From assembly GCF_000429325.1 (NCBI RefSeq), contig NZ_AUBQ01000015.1:124001-188000 (forward strand): a DNA stretch of 64,000 bases, in the 5' to 3' direction. This DNA comes from Fundidesulfovibrio putealis DSM 16056 (GTDB lineage Bacteria; Desulfobacterota; Desulfovibrionia; Desulfovibrionales; Desulfovibrionaceae). The position numbers and the translations under genes were made by a program. This document shows, piece after piece, positions 1 to 8,560 of this stretch; positions within the stretch are counted from its first letter, which is position 1, and each line of letters starts with the position of its first letter. The notes under the pieces are model-generated. The model searched no databases and was not told the DNA's origin. It saw only the letters and a program-made list of their open reading frames with translations.

Positions 1-534
1 GAAATCGACTATTTTTGGAGTATCATCTGCAATGAGTACGTTGCCAGGCTTTAGGTCGCGGTGTATTATTCCTTTGACGTGAACCGCTTCTACCCCATGC
101 AGGATTGGCAGATAGTACTTGTGAATCCACTTTTTTACAGGTGCCTCTTCCTGCCCCAGGCCTGATTCCGGATAAGTCATGGACAGGTCCGACCCGGCAA
201 CATACTCCATTACAATGTATTCGAATATATTTGTATCAATTTCGACTTGGTCAAAGTCAAATACCTGGATGATGTTGGGGTGTCGCATGTGAGCAAGAAT
301 TTTAACCTCCCGGCGAAATCGCTCAGTTTCCGCAGCCACACCTTCATGATCGTCCTCAAGGCTTTCAAGGTAGGCTTTGGATATGACCTTAAGGGCTACC
401 TTACGATCCAAACCGCGCTGATTTGCAAGGTAAACTTCCCCCTTTCCGCCAGTGGCGATATGAGAAATAATCTCCCATTTCTCGTTAATAAGCAGTCCTT
501 CTTCAAGAACTCCTTTTTTGGCTTCATCTATCAT
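1..534 (-). CDS. Ser/Thr protein kinase, N-terminal part (cut by window edge)
   Basis: Translating the minus strand gives the N-lobe and start of the C-lobe of a eukaryote-like (Hanks-type) Ser/Thr kinase. A glycine-rich loop (ATGGKGEVYLA) is followed by the VALKV lysine and the catalytic loop HRDLKPGNVL; the window ends at the DF of the DFG motif. The start at 534 is preferred because GGAG lies 7 bases upstream; an in-frame ATG at 552 has no ribosome site. About 178 residues are visible; the rest of the kinase and any sensor domain lie outside. It runs in the same direction as the efflux operon to its right, with about 100 bases between, so co-transcription is possible but not shown. Confidence 0.85.
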   Translation of the reverse strand, partial: MIDEAKKGVLEEGLLINEKWEIISHIATGGKGEVYLANQRGLDRKVALKVISKAYLESLEDDHEGVAAETERFRREVKILAHMRHPNIIQVFDFDQVEIDTNIFEYIVMEYVAGSDLSMTYPESGLGQEEAPVKKWIHKYYLPILHGVEAVHVKGIIHRDLKPGNVLIADDTPKIVDF

Positions 535-633
535 GGAATGACTCCGTGCCATAAACACATTTTTAAATAACGCCTGTTGTAAAGCTAGGCCGAAAGTGTG
601 CATAGCATCAATGAGGATAGAATGGTTCTTGTG

Positions 634-3600
634 TTATGTTTCCTCATCTGCATTATCTTCACGTTGTCTTGGCAATGACATCCCTTTCCACAGCGCGAAG
701 ATGGCCGGGTAAAGGATCAGTTCCAATATGGTGGAGGTCACCACGCCGCCGATCATGGGGGCGGCGATGCGCTTCATCACGTCCGAGCCCGCTCCGGTGG
801 AGAACATCACCGGCAAAAGGCCCGCCAGGATCACGGCCACGGTCATGATTTTGGGCCGGATACGCTTCACTGCGCCGTGCATCACGGCGTCATTCAGGTC
901 CGACCGAGTTTTGAGGAGGCCCTTGTCCTGCCACTCCTTGTGAGCCAGTTGCAGGTACAGAAGCATGACCACCCCCGTTTCCGCGTCCAGGCCCGCCAGG
1001 GCGATGATACCCACCCACACCGCGATGCTCAGGTTGTAGCCCAAGAGATACAGCAGCCAGAACGAGCCCACCAGGGAGAAGGGTACGGCCAGCAGCACGA
1101 TGCAGGTGGCCGGGAAAGACTTGGTGTTGAAGTAGAGCAACATGAAGATGATGAAAATGGTTAGAGGGATGACCATTTCCAGCCGCTCCTGGGTGCTGAC
1201 CAGGTTCTCGTACTCGCCGCTCCACACCAGGCGGTAGCCCGCCGGAAGTTGGACGGCGGCCTCCACGGCCCTCTTGAGGCTGTTCACGTAGCCGCCCACG
1301 TCCGTGCCCGAGAAATCGATGTAGACATAGGCCGTGGGCAGCCCGCCCTCGCTTTTTATCATGGAGGGGCCGTTGGTCACCCTGATGTCCGCCAACTCCC
1401 CGAGGGGAACCTGCAGGAGCCTGCGCGGCCCCGGGAAGGAGCCCATTGCGGGCTTGGGGTCCTCGCCCGCTCCCCCGACGGGAACAAGCATGGCCTTGAT
1501 GGTGTCCACGTCCTGGCGCAGGTCGCGAGGGTAGCGCACGTTCACGGGATAGCGCTCCCGGCCCTCGATGGTGGTGGTGAGATTGCGCCCGCCGATGGCT
1601 GATTCGATGATGTCCTGCACCTCGGCCACGGAGAGCCCGTAGCGCGCGATGGCCTGTCGCTTCACCCTGATGTCCAGGTAATAGCCGGTGTTCACCTTGT
1701 CCGCGAACACGGACAGGGTGTGGGGCACGGTTTTGACCACGTTTTCGAGTTGGGTGCCGATCCCCTCGATCACGGCCAGGTCCGGCCCCAGGATTTTTAT
1801 GCCCACCGGGGTGCGGATGCCCGTGGAGAGCATGTCCACCCGGGCCTTGATGGGCATGGTGAAGGCGTTCACCACGCCGGGAATGTTCAATCTGGTGTTC
1901 AGGTCCGCCTTGAGCTTCTCCACGGTCATGCCCGGACGCCACTGGGATTCGGGCTTGAGATTGATGACCGTCTCGAACATTTCCATGGGTGCCGGGTCCG
2001 TGGCCGTCCCAGCTCTTCCGGCCTTGCCGAAGACCTGGGACACCTCGGGCACGGAGGCGATGATGGAATCCTGAAGCTTGAGGAGCTTGGCGGCCTCGGA
2101 AATGGCGATGCCGGGCATGGTCACGGGCATGTAGAACAGCGTGCCCTCGTACAGGGGGGGCATGAACTCAGACCCTAGGCGCATGACCGGCCAGACGGTT
2201 CCGGCCATCACCAGCAGGGCCAGCAGGATGACCGTCTTCTTGAAGCGCAGGGCCAGCACCACGAAGGGATGGTAGAGCACGCGCAGGATGCGGCTCAGGG
2301 GGTTCTTATCCTCGGGGCGCACTTTGCCTCTGATGAAGAGCATCATGAGCATCGGCGTCAGGGTGATGGCCAGGAAGGCGGAAAAGAGCATGGCGAAGGT
2401 TTTGGTGTAGGCCAGGGGTTTGAACAGGCGACCGGCTTGGCCCTGAAGCGTGAACACCGGCAGGAAGCCAACGGTGATCACCAGCAGGGAGAAGAACAAG
2501 GAAGGCCCGACTTCCTGGGCGGCCTCCAGTATCACCTGGGCACGCGAACCGGGGCGGCCTTCGTGCTCCCAGTCCTCAAGCTTCTTGTGGGCGTTCTCCA
2601 CCATGATGATGGCCGCGTCCACCATGGCCCCGATGGCGATGGCGATGCCCGACAGGCTCATGATGTTGGAAGTCACGCCCAGGGCGTTCATGCAGATGAA
2701 CGAAATGATAATGGCCAGCGGCAGTGTGAGGATGATCACCAGGGCGCTGGGCAGATGGAAGAGGAACACGACACACACCGCGCTCACAGCGATGGTGAGC
2801 TTGACGATTTCTTCAGTGAGGGTGGAGATGGCGCGGTGGATGAGGTCCGAGCGGTCATAGGTGACTTCCACCGTGACGCCGGGAGGGAGCGACGGCCCGA
2901 TCTCTGCGATCTTGGCCTTGACCCTGTCGATGACCGCCAACACGTTCTCGCCGAATCGCACCACCACGATGCCTCCGGCAACTTCCCCCTGGCCGTTCAG
3001 GTCCGCCACGCCCCGGCGCATCTCGGGACCCAGGCTCACCGAGGCCACATCCTTGAGATAGATGGGCGTTCCCCGGTTGTCCGTGCCCACGGCGATGGTT
3101 TCCAGGTCGGAGAGGCCGCGCACGTAGCCCCGGCCACGCACCATATATTCCACCCCGGACATCTCCAGAACCCGGCCCTCCACGTCGTTGTTGCTTTGGC
3201 GCACCGCTTCCAGGACTTTTTGCAGGGGCAGGCCATAGGTGAAAAGCCGCCTTGGGTCCACGGTGATCTGGTACTGCTTCACATAGCCGCCAAGAGAAGC
3301 CACTTCGGACACTCCGGGCACGCTCTCCAGGGCCAGTTTCACGTTCCAGTCTTGCAGGGAACGCAGCTTCGCCAGATCGAGCTTCCCGGTCTTGTCCACC
3401 AGGGCGTAGGAGAAACCCCAGCCCAGGCTGGTGGCGTCCGGCCCGAGCACGGGGTTCACGTCGGCGGGAATCTTGGCGCGCACGGACTGCAGGTATTCCA
3501 GCACGCGCGAGCGCGCCCAGTAAATGTCCGTTCCCTCCTTGAAGATCACGTAGATGAACGACGACCCCAGGAAGGAGAAGCCGCGCACGGCGGTGACTCC

Positions 3601-3834
3601 CGGAGCGGCCAGGAGCGAGGTGACTATGGGGTAGGTGACCTGGTCTTCCACCAAGTCTGGGCTTCGGCCCTGCCACTCGGTGTAGATGATTACCTGAGGG
3701 TCCGAGAGGTCCGGGATGGCGTCCAAAGGCGCGTTGCGCATGGCCCATGTGCCCCAGATACCCAGTACTAAGCACATGAGGAAGATGAGGAGTTTGTTGC
3801 GGCCGGAAAAGCCGATGATGTTCTGGATGATCAT
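634..3834 (-). CDS. cusA: CusA-type heavy-metal RND efflux pump
   Basis: This 1066-residue protein has the length and layout of an HME-RND inner-membrane pump. It should use the proton gradient to move metal from periplasm or cytoplasm out through the CusCBA channel. Twelve hydrophobic segments and two large periplasmic loops are evident, with the family signature GAMVDAAIIMVENAHKKL before the mid-protein membrane bundle. The three methionines that define Cu(I)/Ag(I) binding in E. coli CusA have clear counterparts here (FYMPVTMPG, PMEMFET, VDMLSTGI). That argues for monovalent copper/silver rather than Zn/Co/Cd transport. It is the last gene of the operon, 12 bases after cusB. Substrate is inferred from the motif, not measured. 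Confidence 0.93.
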   Translation of the reverse strand: MIIQNIIGFSGRNKLLIFLMCLVLGIWGTWAMRNAPLDAIPDLSDPQVIIYTEWQGRSPDLVEDQVTYPIVTSLLAAPGVTAVRGFSFLGSSFIYVIFKEGTDIYWARSRVLEYLQSVRAKIPADVNPVLGPDATSLGWGFSYALVDKTGKLDLAKLRSLQDWNVKLALESVPGVSEVASLGGYVKQYQITVDPRRLFTYGLPLQKVLEAVRQSNNDVEGRVLEMSGVEYMVRGRGYVRGLSDLETIAVGTDNRGTPIYLKDVASVSLGPEMRRGVADLNGQGEVAGGIVVVRFGENVLAVIDRVKAKIAEIGPSLPPGVTVEVTYDRSDLIHRAISTLTEEIVKLTIAVSAVCVVFLFHLPSALVIILTLPLAIIISFICMNALGVTSNIMSLSGIAIAIGAMVDAAIIMVENAHKKLEDWEHEGRPGSRAQVILEAAQEVGPSLFFSLLVITVGFLPVFTLQGQAGRLFKPLAYTKTFAMLFSAFLAITLTPMLMMLFIRGKVRPEDKNPLSRILRVLYHPFVVLALRFKKTVILLALLVMAGTVWPVMRLGSEFMPPLYEGTLFYMPVTMPGIAISEAAKLLKLQDSIIASVPEVSQVFGKAGRAGTATDPAPMEMFETVINLKPESQWRPGMTVEKLKADLNTRLNIPGVVNAFTMPIKARVDMLSTGIRTPVGIKILGPDLAVIEGIGTQLENVVKTVPHTLSVFADKVNTGYYLDIRVKRQAIARYGLSVAEVQDIIESAIGGRNLTTTIEGRERYPVNVRYPRDLRQDVDTIKAMLVPVGGAGEDPKPAMGSFPGPRRLLQVPLGELADIRVTNGPSMIKSEGGLPTAYVYIDFSGTDVGGYVNSLKRAVEAAVQLPAGYRLVWSGEYENLVSTQERLEMVIPLTIFIIFMLLYFNTKSFPATCIVLLAVPFSLVGSFWLLYLLGYNLSIAVWVGIIALAGLDAETGVVMLLYLQLAHKEWQDKGLLKTRSDLNDAVMHGAVKRIRPKIMTVAVILAGLLPVMFSTGAGSDVMKRIAAPMIGGVVTSTILELILYPAIFALWKGMSLPRQREDNADEET

Positions 3835-3846
3835 GACTGCCCCGGG

Positions 3847-5142
3847 TTAGTGTTGATGCCCGGTGCCGCCGCCGGAACCCTTGAGGCGCGTCTCGGCGTC
3901 CAGGAGGAAATTGGCCGACGCGGCCACGTTCGTCCCTGGGGCCAGGCCAGAGACGATCTCCACGAATCCCCCGGAGCGCATGCCGGTCACCACGTCGCGG
4001 GGTTCGAAATTGTTGGGGCTTGACTCGAAATACACCACCTTACGGAGTCCCGTGTCGATGATGGCCGACTCGGGCACGGCCAGACGGTTGCCCAGGTCCG
4101 ATCCCATCTGGATTTCAGCATACATTTCCGGTTTGAGCAGGCCCTTGGGATTTTGCAACACGAAGCGCACCCTGACGGTCCGGGTGTCCCCGGCGATCAC
4201 CGGATAGATTTGGGCCACCTTGGCGGTGAGGGGCGGGCCGCCCACGCCGGTCAGGGTGATCAAAGCCGTCTGCCCCTCACGGAAATAGGGCAGGTTTTCC
4301 TCGTACACGTCGGCAAGGACCCAGACCGTGCTCAGGTCGGCCAGGTCGTAGAGCTTCTCCCCGGGCATGACCCGCATGCCCAAAGTGGCCTGGCGGGCGA
4401 TTACGAAGCCGTTCACCGGGCTGGTCAAGGCGTAGGTCCTGGAGGGCTTGCCGGTCTTCTCCAGTTGGGAGGCCAGCCCCCCCGCGTCCAGGAGCGTCAG
4501 GCGTTGCCGGGCGGCGGTGAGCAGATCCCGGCTGTCGGATGCGACAAGGCCCGCGAACTCGCCGGAGGAACCCTCCGGGGTTTTCACGCTGGCATTCTTC
4601 CAGCGCAGCAGGTTCAGGTATTCGAGCTGCACGGCGTAGACCTCGGGACTGTAGAGTTCCACCAGAGGCTGGCCTTTCCTGACTTCCTGCCCGGTATGAT
4701 TCGCCAGAAGGCGCTCGATGAAGCCCTCGGTCTTGGTGGTCACGGTAGCCAGTCTGGTTTCGTCCGGGGCCACCCGGCCCGTGCCCCGGATGAACACCTT
4801 GAAGGGCCTCAGTTCGGCCTTGGTCACGGTCACGCCGATGATCTTGGCCTGCTCCGGGGTGATCATGGCCATGGGGGGCATGGGAACGGCCGGGGCGACC
4901 GGGGCGGCCGGGGCCGGGCCGTGCCCGGCATGGTCGCTCCCGGGCGAGGCTTGAGGCGCAGGTGTTGCAGGCTGGTGGGCGGAGTGGTCTGTCGCGGCCG
5001 GGGCAGACGGCTTTTGCGCCATGCTCCCCTGACCGCCGGATTGGGCCAAAGACCCATGGGGCAGGGCCAGGATGGCAAGCAAAAATGCCGCCAGCTTCCA
5101 GGCCGTCAACGCCGATTTCGCGGTCATGGTCAAAGCCTGCAT
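3847..5142 (-). CDS. cusB: CusB-type periplasmic adaptor of metal efflux
   Basis: A 431-residue membrane-fusion protein of the HlyD/CusB family. An N-terminal signal segment is followed by a His/Pro/Ala-rich stretch (several HSAH/HAGHG-like motifs) and a PMPPMAM methionine patch, which could bind metal. The body carries the barrel-sandwich and beta-barrel segments typical of adaptors (GFIERLLANHTGQEV, SPVNGFVIARQATLGMRV). The protein ends in a short GTGHQH tail. It links the pump encoded just downstream to the outer-membrane factor encoded two genes upstream. The His/Met-rich N-terminus fits the role of CusB in handing Cu(I) to CusA, though the exact ligands cannot be assigned by eye. Confidence 0.9.
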   Translation of the reverse strand: MQALTMTAKSALTAWKLAAFLLAILALPHGSLAQSGGQGSMAQKPSAPAATDHSAHQPATPAPQASPGSDHAGHGPAPAAPVAPAVPMPPMAMITPEQAKIIGVTVTKAELRPFKVFIRGTGRVAPDETRLATVTTKTEGFIERLLANHTGQEVRKGQPLVELYSPEVYAVQLEYLNLLRWKNASVKTPEGSSGEFAGLVASDSRDLLTAARQRLTLLDAGGLASQLEKTGKPSRTYALTSPVNGFVIARQATLGMRVMPGEKLYDLADLSTVWVLADVYEENLPYFREGQTALITLTGVGGPPLTAKVAQIYPVIAGDTRTVRVRFVLQNPKGLLKPEMYAEIQMGSDLGNRLAVPESAIIDTGLRKVVYFESSPNNFEPRDVVTGMRSGGFVEIVSGLAPGTNVAASANFLLDAETRLKGSGGGTGHQH

Positions 5143-5172
5143 GCCACCTCTCCGTGCTTGGTTGTTGCGGAC

Positions 5173-5622
5173 CTACTGCTTGCCCTGGTTCATCTGCTGC
5201 ATCTGTTCGGGAGTCATCTCCTTCATCTGCCCAGCCGGAGTCTGCTGCATCTGTCCAGGCGCTCCGTGCTGCATATGCTCGGACGGCATGGCCTTCATCT
5301 GTTCAGGGGACATCAACTTCATCTGTTCCGGGGTCATTTGCTTCATTTGCTCCGGCGTCATCTGGCGGATCTGCTCGGGCGTCAGCTGCCTCATCTGCTC
5401 CGGTGTCATCTGATGGACCTGCTCAGGAGTCATCTGGCGTATATCCGTGGGAGTCATTTGCTTCATCTGCTCGGGCGACATCTGGTGCGAATGCCCGGAG
5501 CCGGGCTGGTTGCCCTGGGACGTATGGGCCTGGGCCATGCTGAAACCGGAAAGCACGGTCATCGAGCCCAGAACGAAGAGAAAAGCGGCCGTAATCGAAA
5601 GAAGCATCGTTTTCGTTTTCAT
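5173..5622 (-). CDS. Exported protein built of methionine-rich octapeptide repeats
   Basis: An N-terminal signal-like segment (MKTKTMLLSITAAFLF onward) is followed by a His-containing linker (GSGHSHQ). About twelve tandem 8-residue units then follow, with consensus M-[TS]-P-E-Q-[MIV]-x-Q, filling almost all of the remaining sequence to the MNQGKQ end. The start at 5622 is chosen over 5634 because GAGGTGG sits just upstream. The gene lies inside the efflux operon between cusC and cusB, the place where a periplasmic copper carrier would fit. Methionine spacing suggests weak Cu(I)/Ag(I) binding along a helix; this is inference. I recognise no named family. The repeat also gives a 24-base periodic DNA sequence, so length variation between strains is likely. 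Confidence 0.82.
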   Translation of the reverse strand: MKTKTMLLSITAAFLFVLGSMTVLSGFSMAQAHTSQGNQPGSGHSHQMSPEQMKQMTPTDIRQMTPEQVHQMTPEQMRQLTPEQIRQMTPEQMKQMTPEQMKLMSPEQMKAMPSEHMQHGAPGQMQQTPAGQMKEMTPEQMQQMNQGKQ

Positions 5623-5630
5623 GATCCACC

Positions 5631-7082
5631 TCATTTCATATTGGAGTTGGCGTGCTGTTCCTCGGCCATGGCGTCCTTGCGTCCGCTCTTGGCGTCTTCC
5701 ATTGGCTTGGGCAGCGTCAGGCCGTCGGTGATGCCCGCCAGCGCTTCCAGGCGGGCCACGGCCTTCTGCTTTTCCGCCAGCTGCGCCCAGTACTGCACCT
5801 CATAGTCCAGCACGTTCTTCAGCCGGGAGACCACGGCATAAATATCTCCCTTGCCCGCCGCGTACCCGGCCATGACCAGCTGGAAATCCTGGCGGCTTTT
5901 GGGAAGAGTTCCGGAAACGAACAACTCGCTCAGGCGTTCGGCGGACTGGAGCATGGAGTAGTTCTCCCGAATGGAGGAAGCTATCATGTTCTTGCCCGCC
6001 TCGAGGTCATATTGGGATTCTGCCAGATCGGAACGGGATTCCTTCAGCCCCTCGGCCTGCTTGACGAAAAAAAAGATCGGAACTGTCATGGAGACGCTGG
6101 CGCTCCACATGTCGATCCAGCGCTGGCGGTATCCGGGGGACCCGGTGACGTCCCCGCCGTCCGGCCCAGCCCCGGTAGCCACATACGGCTCCTGAGTGGC
6201 CCTGTACCCCTTCTGGGCATACCCGGCGGAAAGAGTCACGTCCGGCACGAACTCCGCTTTGGCCTGTGACACCTTGGCCTGGGCTTTCTCGACTTTCTTC
6301 ATGCGGGCCTTGGTTTCCGGCGAATCAAAGGACGCCTTCACCAGGAGGTCGTCGAGGCTTCTCTTGTAGAGGGTCTTGGACGGTTCCCCGGGTTTTCCCA
6401 AGGGAGACTTCACATCCCTGCCGAGGATGGCGTTGAGCATCCCTTCCAGCGTGGAGAGCCGCTGACGGATCATCTCCATCTTCTCCAGCAGCATGTACTT
6501 CTCGGTCTGGGCCATGATCGCGTCCCGCTGGTCGCCCATGCCGGAGGCGTATCTGGCCAGGGCGGCCTTCTCCACCTGATCGAGGAGCTTGGCCTTGTCC
6601 GCAAGGATTTCCATGGTGCGGTGCGCGGCGAACAGGTCGTAATACAGCTCCTTCACGCGCGCGGCGGTTGCCAAGCGCAGGGCATGGAACTGCAAGCCCA
6701 GGGTCTCCATCTCCTTTTCGGCCACCTTGCCCTTCTGTATCAGCTTGCCGGGGAAGGGGACCGTCTGGGAAACGCCGAAGGCCCACAGGGCGTCGTCATA
6801 CTTTCCGAAGGTATAATAGCTCGAGCCGACGTTGGTGTATCCAGCCGAGATCGTGGGGTCCGGCAAGGCCTTTGATTGCGGAATGCGGTGCCTGGCGGAG
6901 GTCACCCTGGCCTGCCCTGCGGCGAGCTCGGGATTGTTGTTCAGAGCCTCGCTGATAAGCGAGGGCAGGTCCATGTCCTGAGCGAAGACGCTTGTCTCTG
7001 CGCAGAGAATCAGAACGAAAGCGATGAGGCTCCAGGACAGCAGCGAACCTTTGCGGGCGACCCGGGAAAGTTGTTTGATCAT
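5631..7082 (-). CDS. cusC: TolC/CusC-family outer-membrane efflux protein
   Basis: The product (483 residues from this start) is an outer-membrane factor with a signal peptide (SLIAFVLILCAETSVFAQ) and two halves of long amphipathic helices, as expected for two OEP repeats. The start at 7082 has AGGA about 6 bases upstream and begins directly with the signal peptide; the longer reading from 7157 adds 25 residues with no support. It is the first clear efflux gene of the operon, 9 bases before the repeat-protein gene. It should form the trimeric exit duct for the CusB/CusA pump. No lipobox cysteine is seen, unlike E. coli CusC. Confidence 0.88.
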   Translation of the reverse strand: MIKQLSRVARKGSLLSWSLIAFVLILCAETSVFAQDMDLPSLISEALNNNPELAAGQARVTSARHRIPQSKALPDPTISAGYTNVGSSYYTFGKYDDALWAFGVSQTVPFPGKLIQKGKVAEKEMETLGLQFHALRLATAARVKELYYDLFAAHRTMEILADKAKLLDQVEKAALARYASGMGDQRDAIMAQTEKYMLLEKMEMIRQRLSTLEGMLNAILGRDVKSPLGKPGEPSKTLYKRSLDDLLVKASFDSPETKARMKKVEKAQAKVSQAKAEFVPDVTLSAGYAQKGYRATQEPYVATGAGPDGGDVTGSPGYRQRWIDMWSASVSMTVPIFFFVKQAEGLKESRSDLAESQYDLEAGKNMIASSIRENYSMLQSAERLSELFVSGTLPKSRQDFQLVMAGYAAGKGDIYAVVSRLKNVLDYEVQYWAQLAEKQKAVARLEALAGITDGLTLPKPMEDAKSGRKDAMAEEQHANSNMK

Positions 7083-7168
7083 GGGGCATCCTGGGCGATT
7101 AGAATGTCTGGGATAAAGATAAGAATCATGGTTAGCAAAGATAAATGGCAAGGGCAATACGGGTGGTA

Positions 7169-7987
7169 TTATAAATCATCTTCCACCTGGGCCGCGAGAA
7201 GCTCGGCAAGATTTTTGAAAAGAGGTGTTCCGATGTTGTTGTATCGGAAAATGATCTCTGAGACCGTCAACGGAAATGCGCCGATCCCCAACCGTCGCTT
7301 CTTGAGGAGCCGCGTCTTCAGAAACTGAACGAAAAGAGAAAGCTCATCAGAGCCATTCTCCCATGTCGAAGAGGCAGTGTCTTGGGGGAGCAAATATGTT
7401 TTATTTGTTTCATATAGCAGCAAATCATAGGTGTGGGAAGATGAGGCTATGCATATCCCCCCATAGCGGATTGACTGCATAGGTAGCCGTTCGGTCATGC
7501 CCGGCCAGTAGTTCCGTGCTTCCTCTATCCTCGCGATACCTTTCTCCAGATTGACGCCAAGCACTGCCCCAGCCGGGAGAACTGCGCCAAAAGCGATGTT
7601 CTTTTCCTCTGCTCCACGACCGAACTTCCGAAGCAACACATCGACGAAAATCGCCCGCCGGATAATTGCAAAGGCCTTGAGCGTCGTGGGATAGCAGAGT
7701 TTGGCTTCCTCCGCCGTGCGCACCGCTGTATACTCCTGCTCGAAACAGTGCAGTACCGCAGCCCACTTGCGAAGGGGTATCCGTAAGCTGTTCAGTTGAA
7801 GTCCAGAGAAGCCGTGGAATTCGTAAGCGCATTGACGGCATCGATATCGCATCCTGCGCAAGGAGTATATCTTTTTGTGGCCACATCGCAGGCATGACGT
7901 TACTCCTTCCGGCCAGAAAATATTCAGAAAGTATGCTCGCGCAGCGTTCTCGTCTTGGATTAACTTAACAGGATCGTGTTCGTTCAT
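7169..7987 (-). CDS. IS1595-transposase-like zinc-ribbon protein, probably domesticated
   Basis: The N-terminus (about residues 10-65) matches the zinc-ribbon and basic region of IS1595-family transposases: FWPEGVTSCLRCGHKKIY, then YRCRQCAYEF, then LRIPLRKW. The C-terminus (FLKTRLLKKRRLG... IIFRYNN... LFKNLAELL) resembles the end of those transposases. In between, where a catalytic D-D-N/E core should be, I see no Asp followed by the usual ET-VGG context; the segment reads FGAVLPAGAVLGVN. No terminal inverted repeats flank it. It lies 86 bases upstream of cusC in the same direction, behind a sigma-54-like promoter. I infer a transposase-derived DNA-binding protein kept as part of the efflux operon, but a decayed IS cannot be excluded. 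Confidence 0.7.
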   Translation of the reverse strand: MNEHDPVKLIQDENAARAYFLNIFWPEGVTSCLRCGHKKIYSLRRMRYRCRQCAYEFHGFSGLQLNSLRIPLRKWAAVLHCFEQEYTAVRTAEEAKLCYPTTLKAFAIIRRAIFVDVLLRKFGRGAEEKNIAFGAVLPAGAVLGVNLEKGIARIEEARNYWPGMTERLPMQSIRYGGICIASSSHTYDLLLYETNKTYLLPQDTASSTWENGSDELSLFVQFLKTRLLKKRRLGIGAFPLTVSEIIFRYNNIGTPLFKNLAELLAAQVEDDL

Positions 7988-8011
7988 ATCTGTCCTGTGG
8001 AAGTTCGTTGA

Positions 8012-8168
8012 CTATTCATGAATATCCCCTAGTGCTACGAATACTCGCGTGAATTTGCGGCACACGACGTTGTCGTAAAATTTGACCACTTTCGTGATCA
8101 TCATCACCGGCCATGAACGAGCGCGTCCAGGGATGTCGCCATTACCCAATAAGGGCGAAGAAAAGCAT
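8012..8168 (-). other. Leader region with three overlapping micro-ORFs
   Basis: Between the sigma-54-like promoter and the zinc-ribbon gene the minus strand holds a chain of short reading frames. The first (8168 to 8142, MLFFALIG) has a very strong ribosome site, AAGGAG, 7 bases before its ATG. Its TAA overlaps the ATG of a second (8142 to 8104, 12 codons). That one ends in a TGATG overlap with a third (8104 to 8012, 30 codons). Such coupling could be an upstream-ORF control of the operon or the remains of a broken gene. The rest of the 8169-8560 gap holds the promoter and the palindrome listed separately. Confidence 0.35.
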
Positions 8169-8216
8169 GATAGTGCTCCTTTTTTATACGGAGTTCATTG
8201 TTGGATAATCAGAGAG

Positions 8217-8232
8217 AGCATTGATCATGCCA
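8217..8232 (-). promoter_or_regulatory. Candidate sigma-54 promoter of the cus operon
   Basis: Read on the minus strand the site is TGGCAT-N5-ATGCT, with exactly ten bases between the GG and GC that sigma-54 contacts. A start near 8206 would transcribe the zinc-ribbon gene and, by read-through, cusC to cusA. The palindrome at 8322-8347 is centred about 128 bases upstream, a normal place for an enhancer site. Confidence 0.6.
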
Positions 8233-8321
8233 GGAAAAATATCAAATAATTTGCGCGTATTAACGGTTAACCACAAGGGCATGGTCACGTGGGTGTCTCA
8301 TTTTTATCCAGGTCGGCGCGC

Positions 8322-8347
8322 CTCATGTGCAACCTGATGCACATGAG
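8322..8347. promoter_or_regulatory. Palindrome, probable enhancer site (TGTGCA-N6-TGCACA)
   Basis: Ten-base arms CTCATGTGCA and TGCACATGAG are perfectly complementary around a six-base spacer. The core TGTGCA-N6-TGCACA recurs at 18024-18041 upstream of another sigma-54-type promoter. It could serve the cus operon to the left, the chemoreceptor operon to the right, or both. Confidence 0.6.
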
Positions 8348-8560
8348 TGATTGATTGTGCTGGGCAAGCCTTGCTGCCCAAAACATACGTGGCCTGCTGA
8401 GCATTGGCTGGCGAGACTTTTCGCGATGATTTCCAGGGACCGTAGGTAAAGGAACAGGACTTGCTTTCTGGCAAGGCAGCGAGAATCGCGGCCATTGCTG
8501 GGCATAAAACGGCTAGCGATGACTTAATATCCAATACAAATATGCTACGTGGAGACATTA

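Noticed and set aside
5072-5413. Plus-strand Cys-rich repeat protein (ICSGVI-type units)
   Set aside because: It is the antisense reading of the 24-base repeats in the Met-rich octapeptide gene.
4153-5805. Long plus-strand reading frame (550 codons) across the cusB and repeat-protein genes, and a 500-codon one at 2269-3771
   Set aside because: Both are antisense shadows of well-supported efflux genes; their translations are His/Gly/Arg-rich low-complexity sequence with no domains or ribosome sites.
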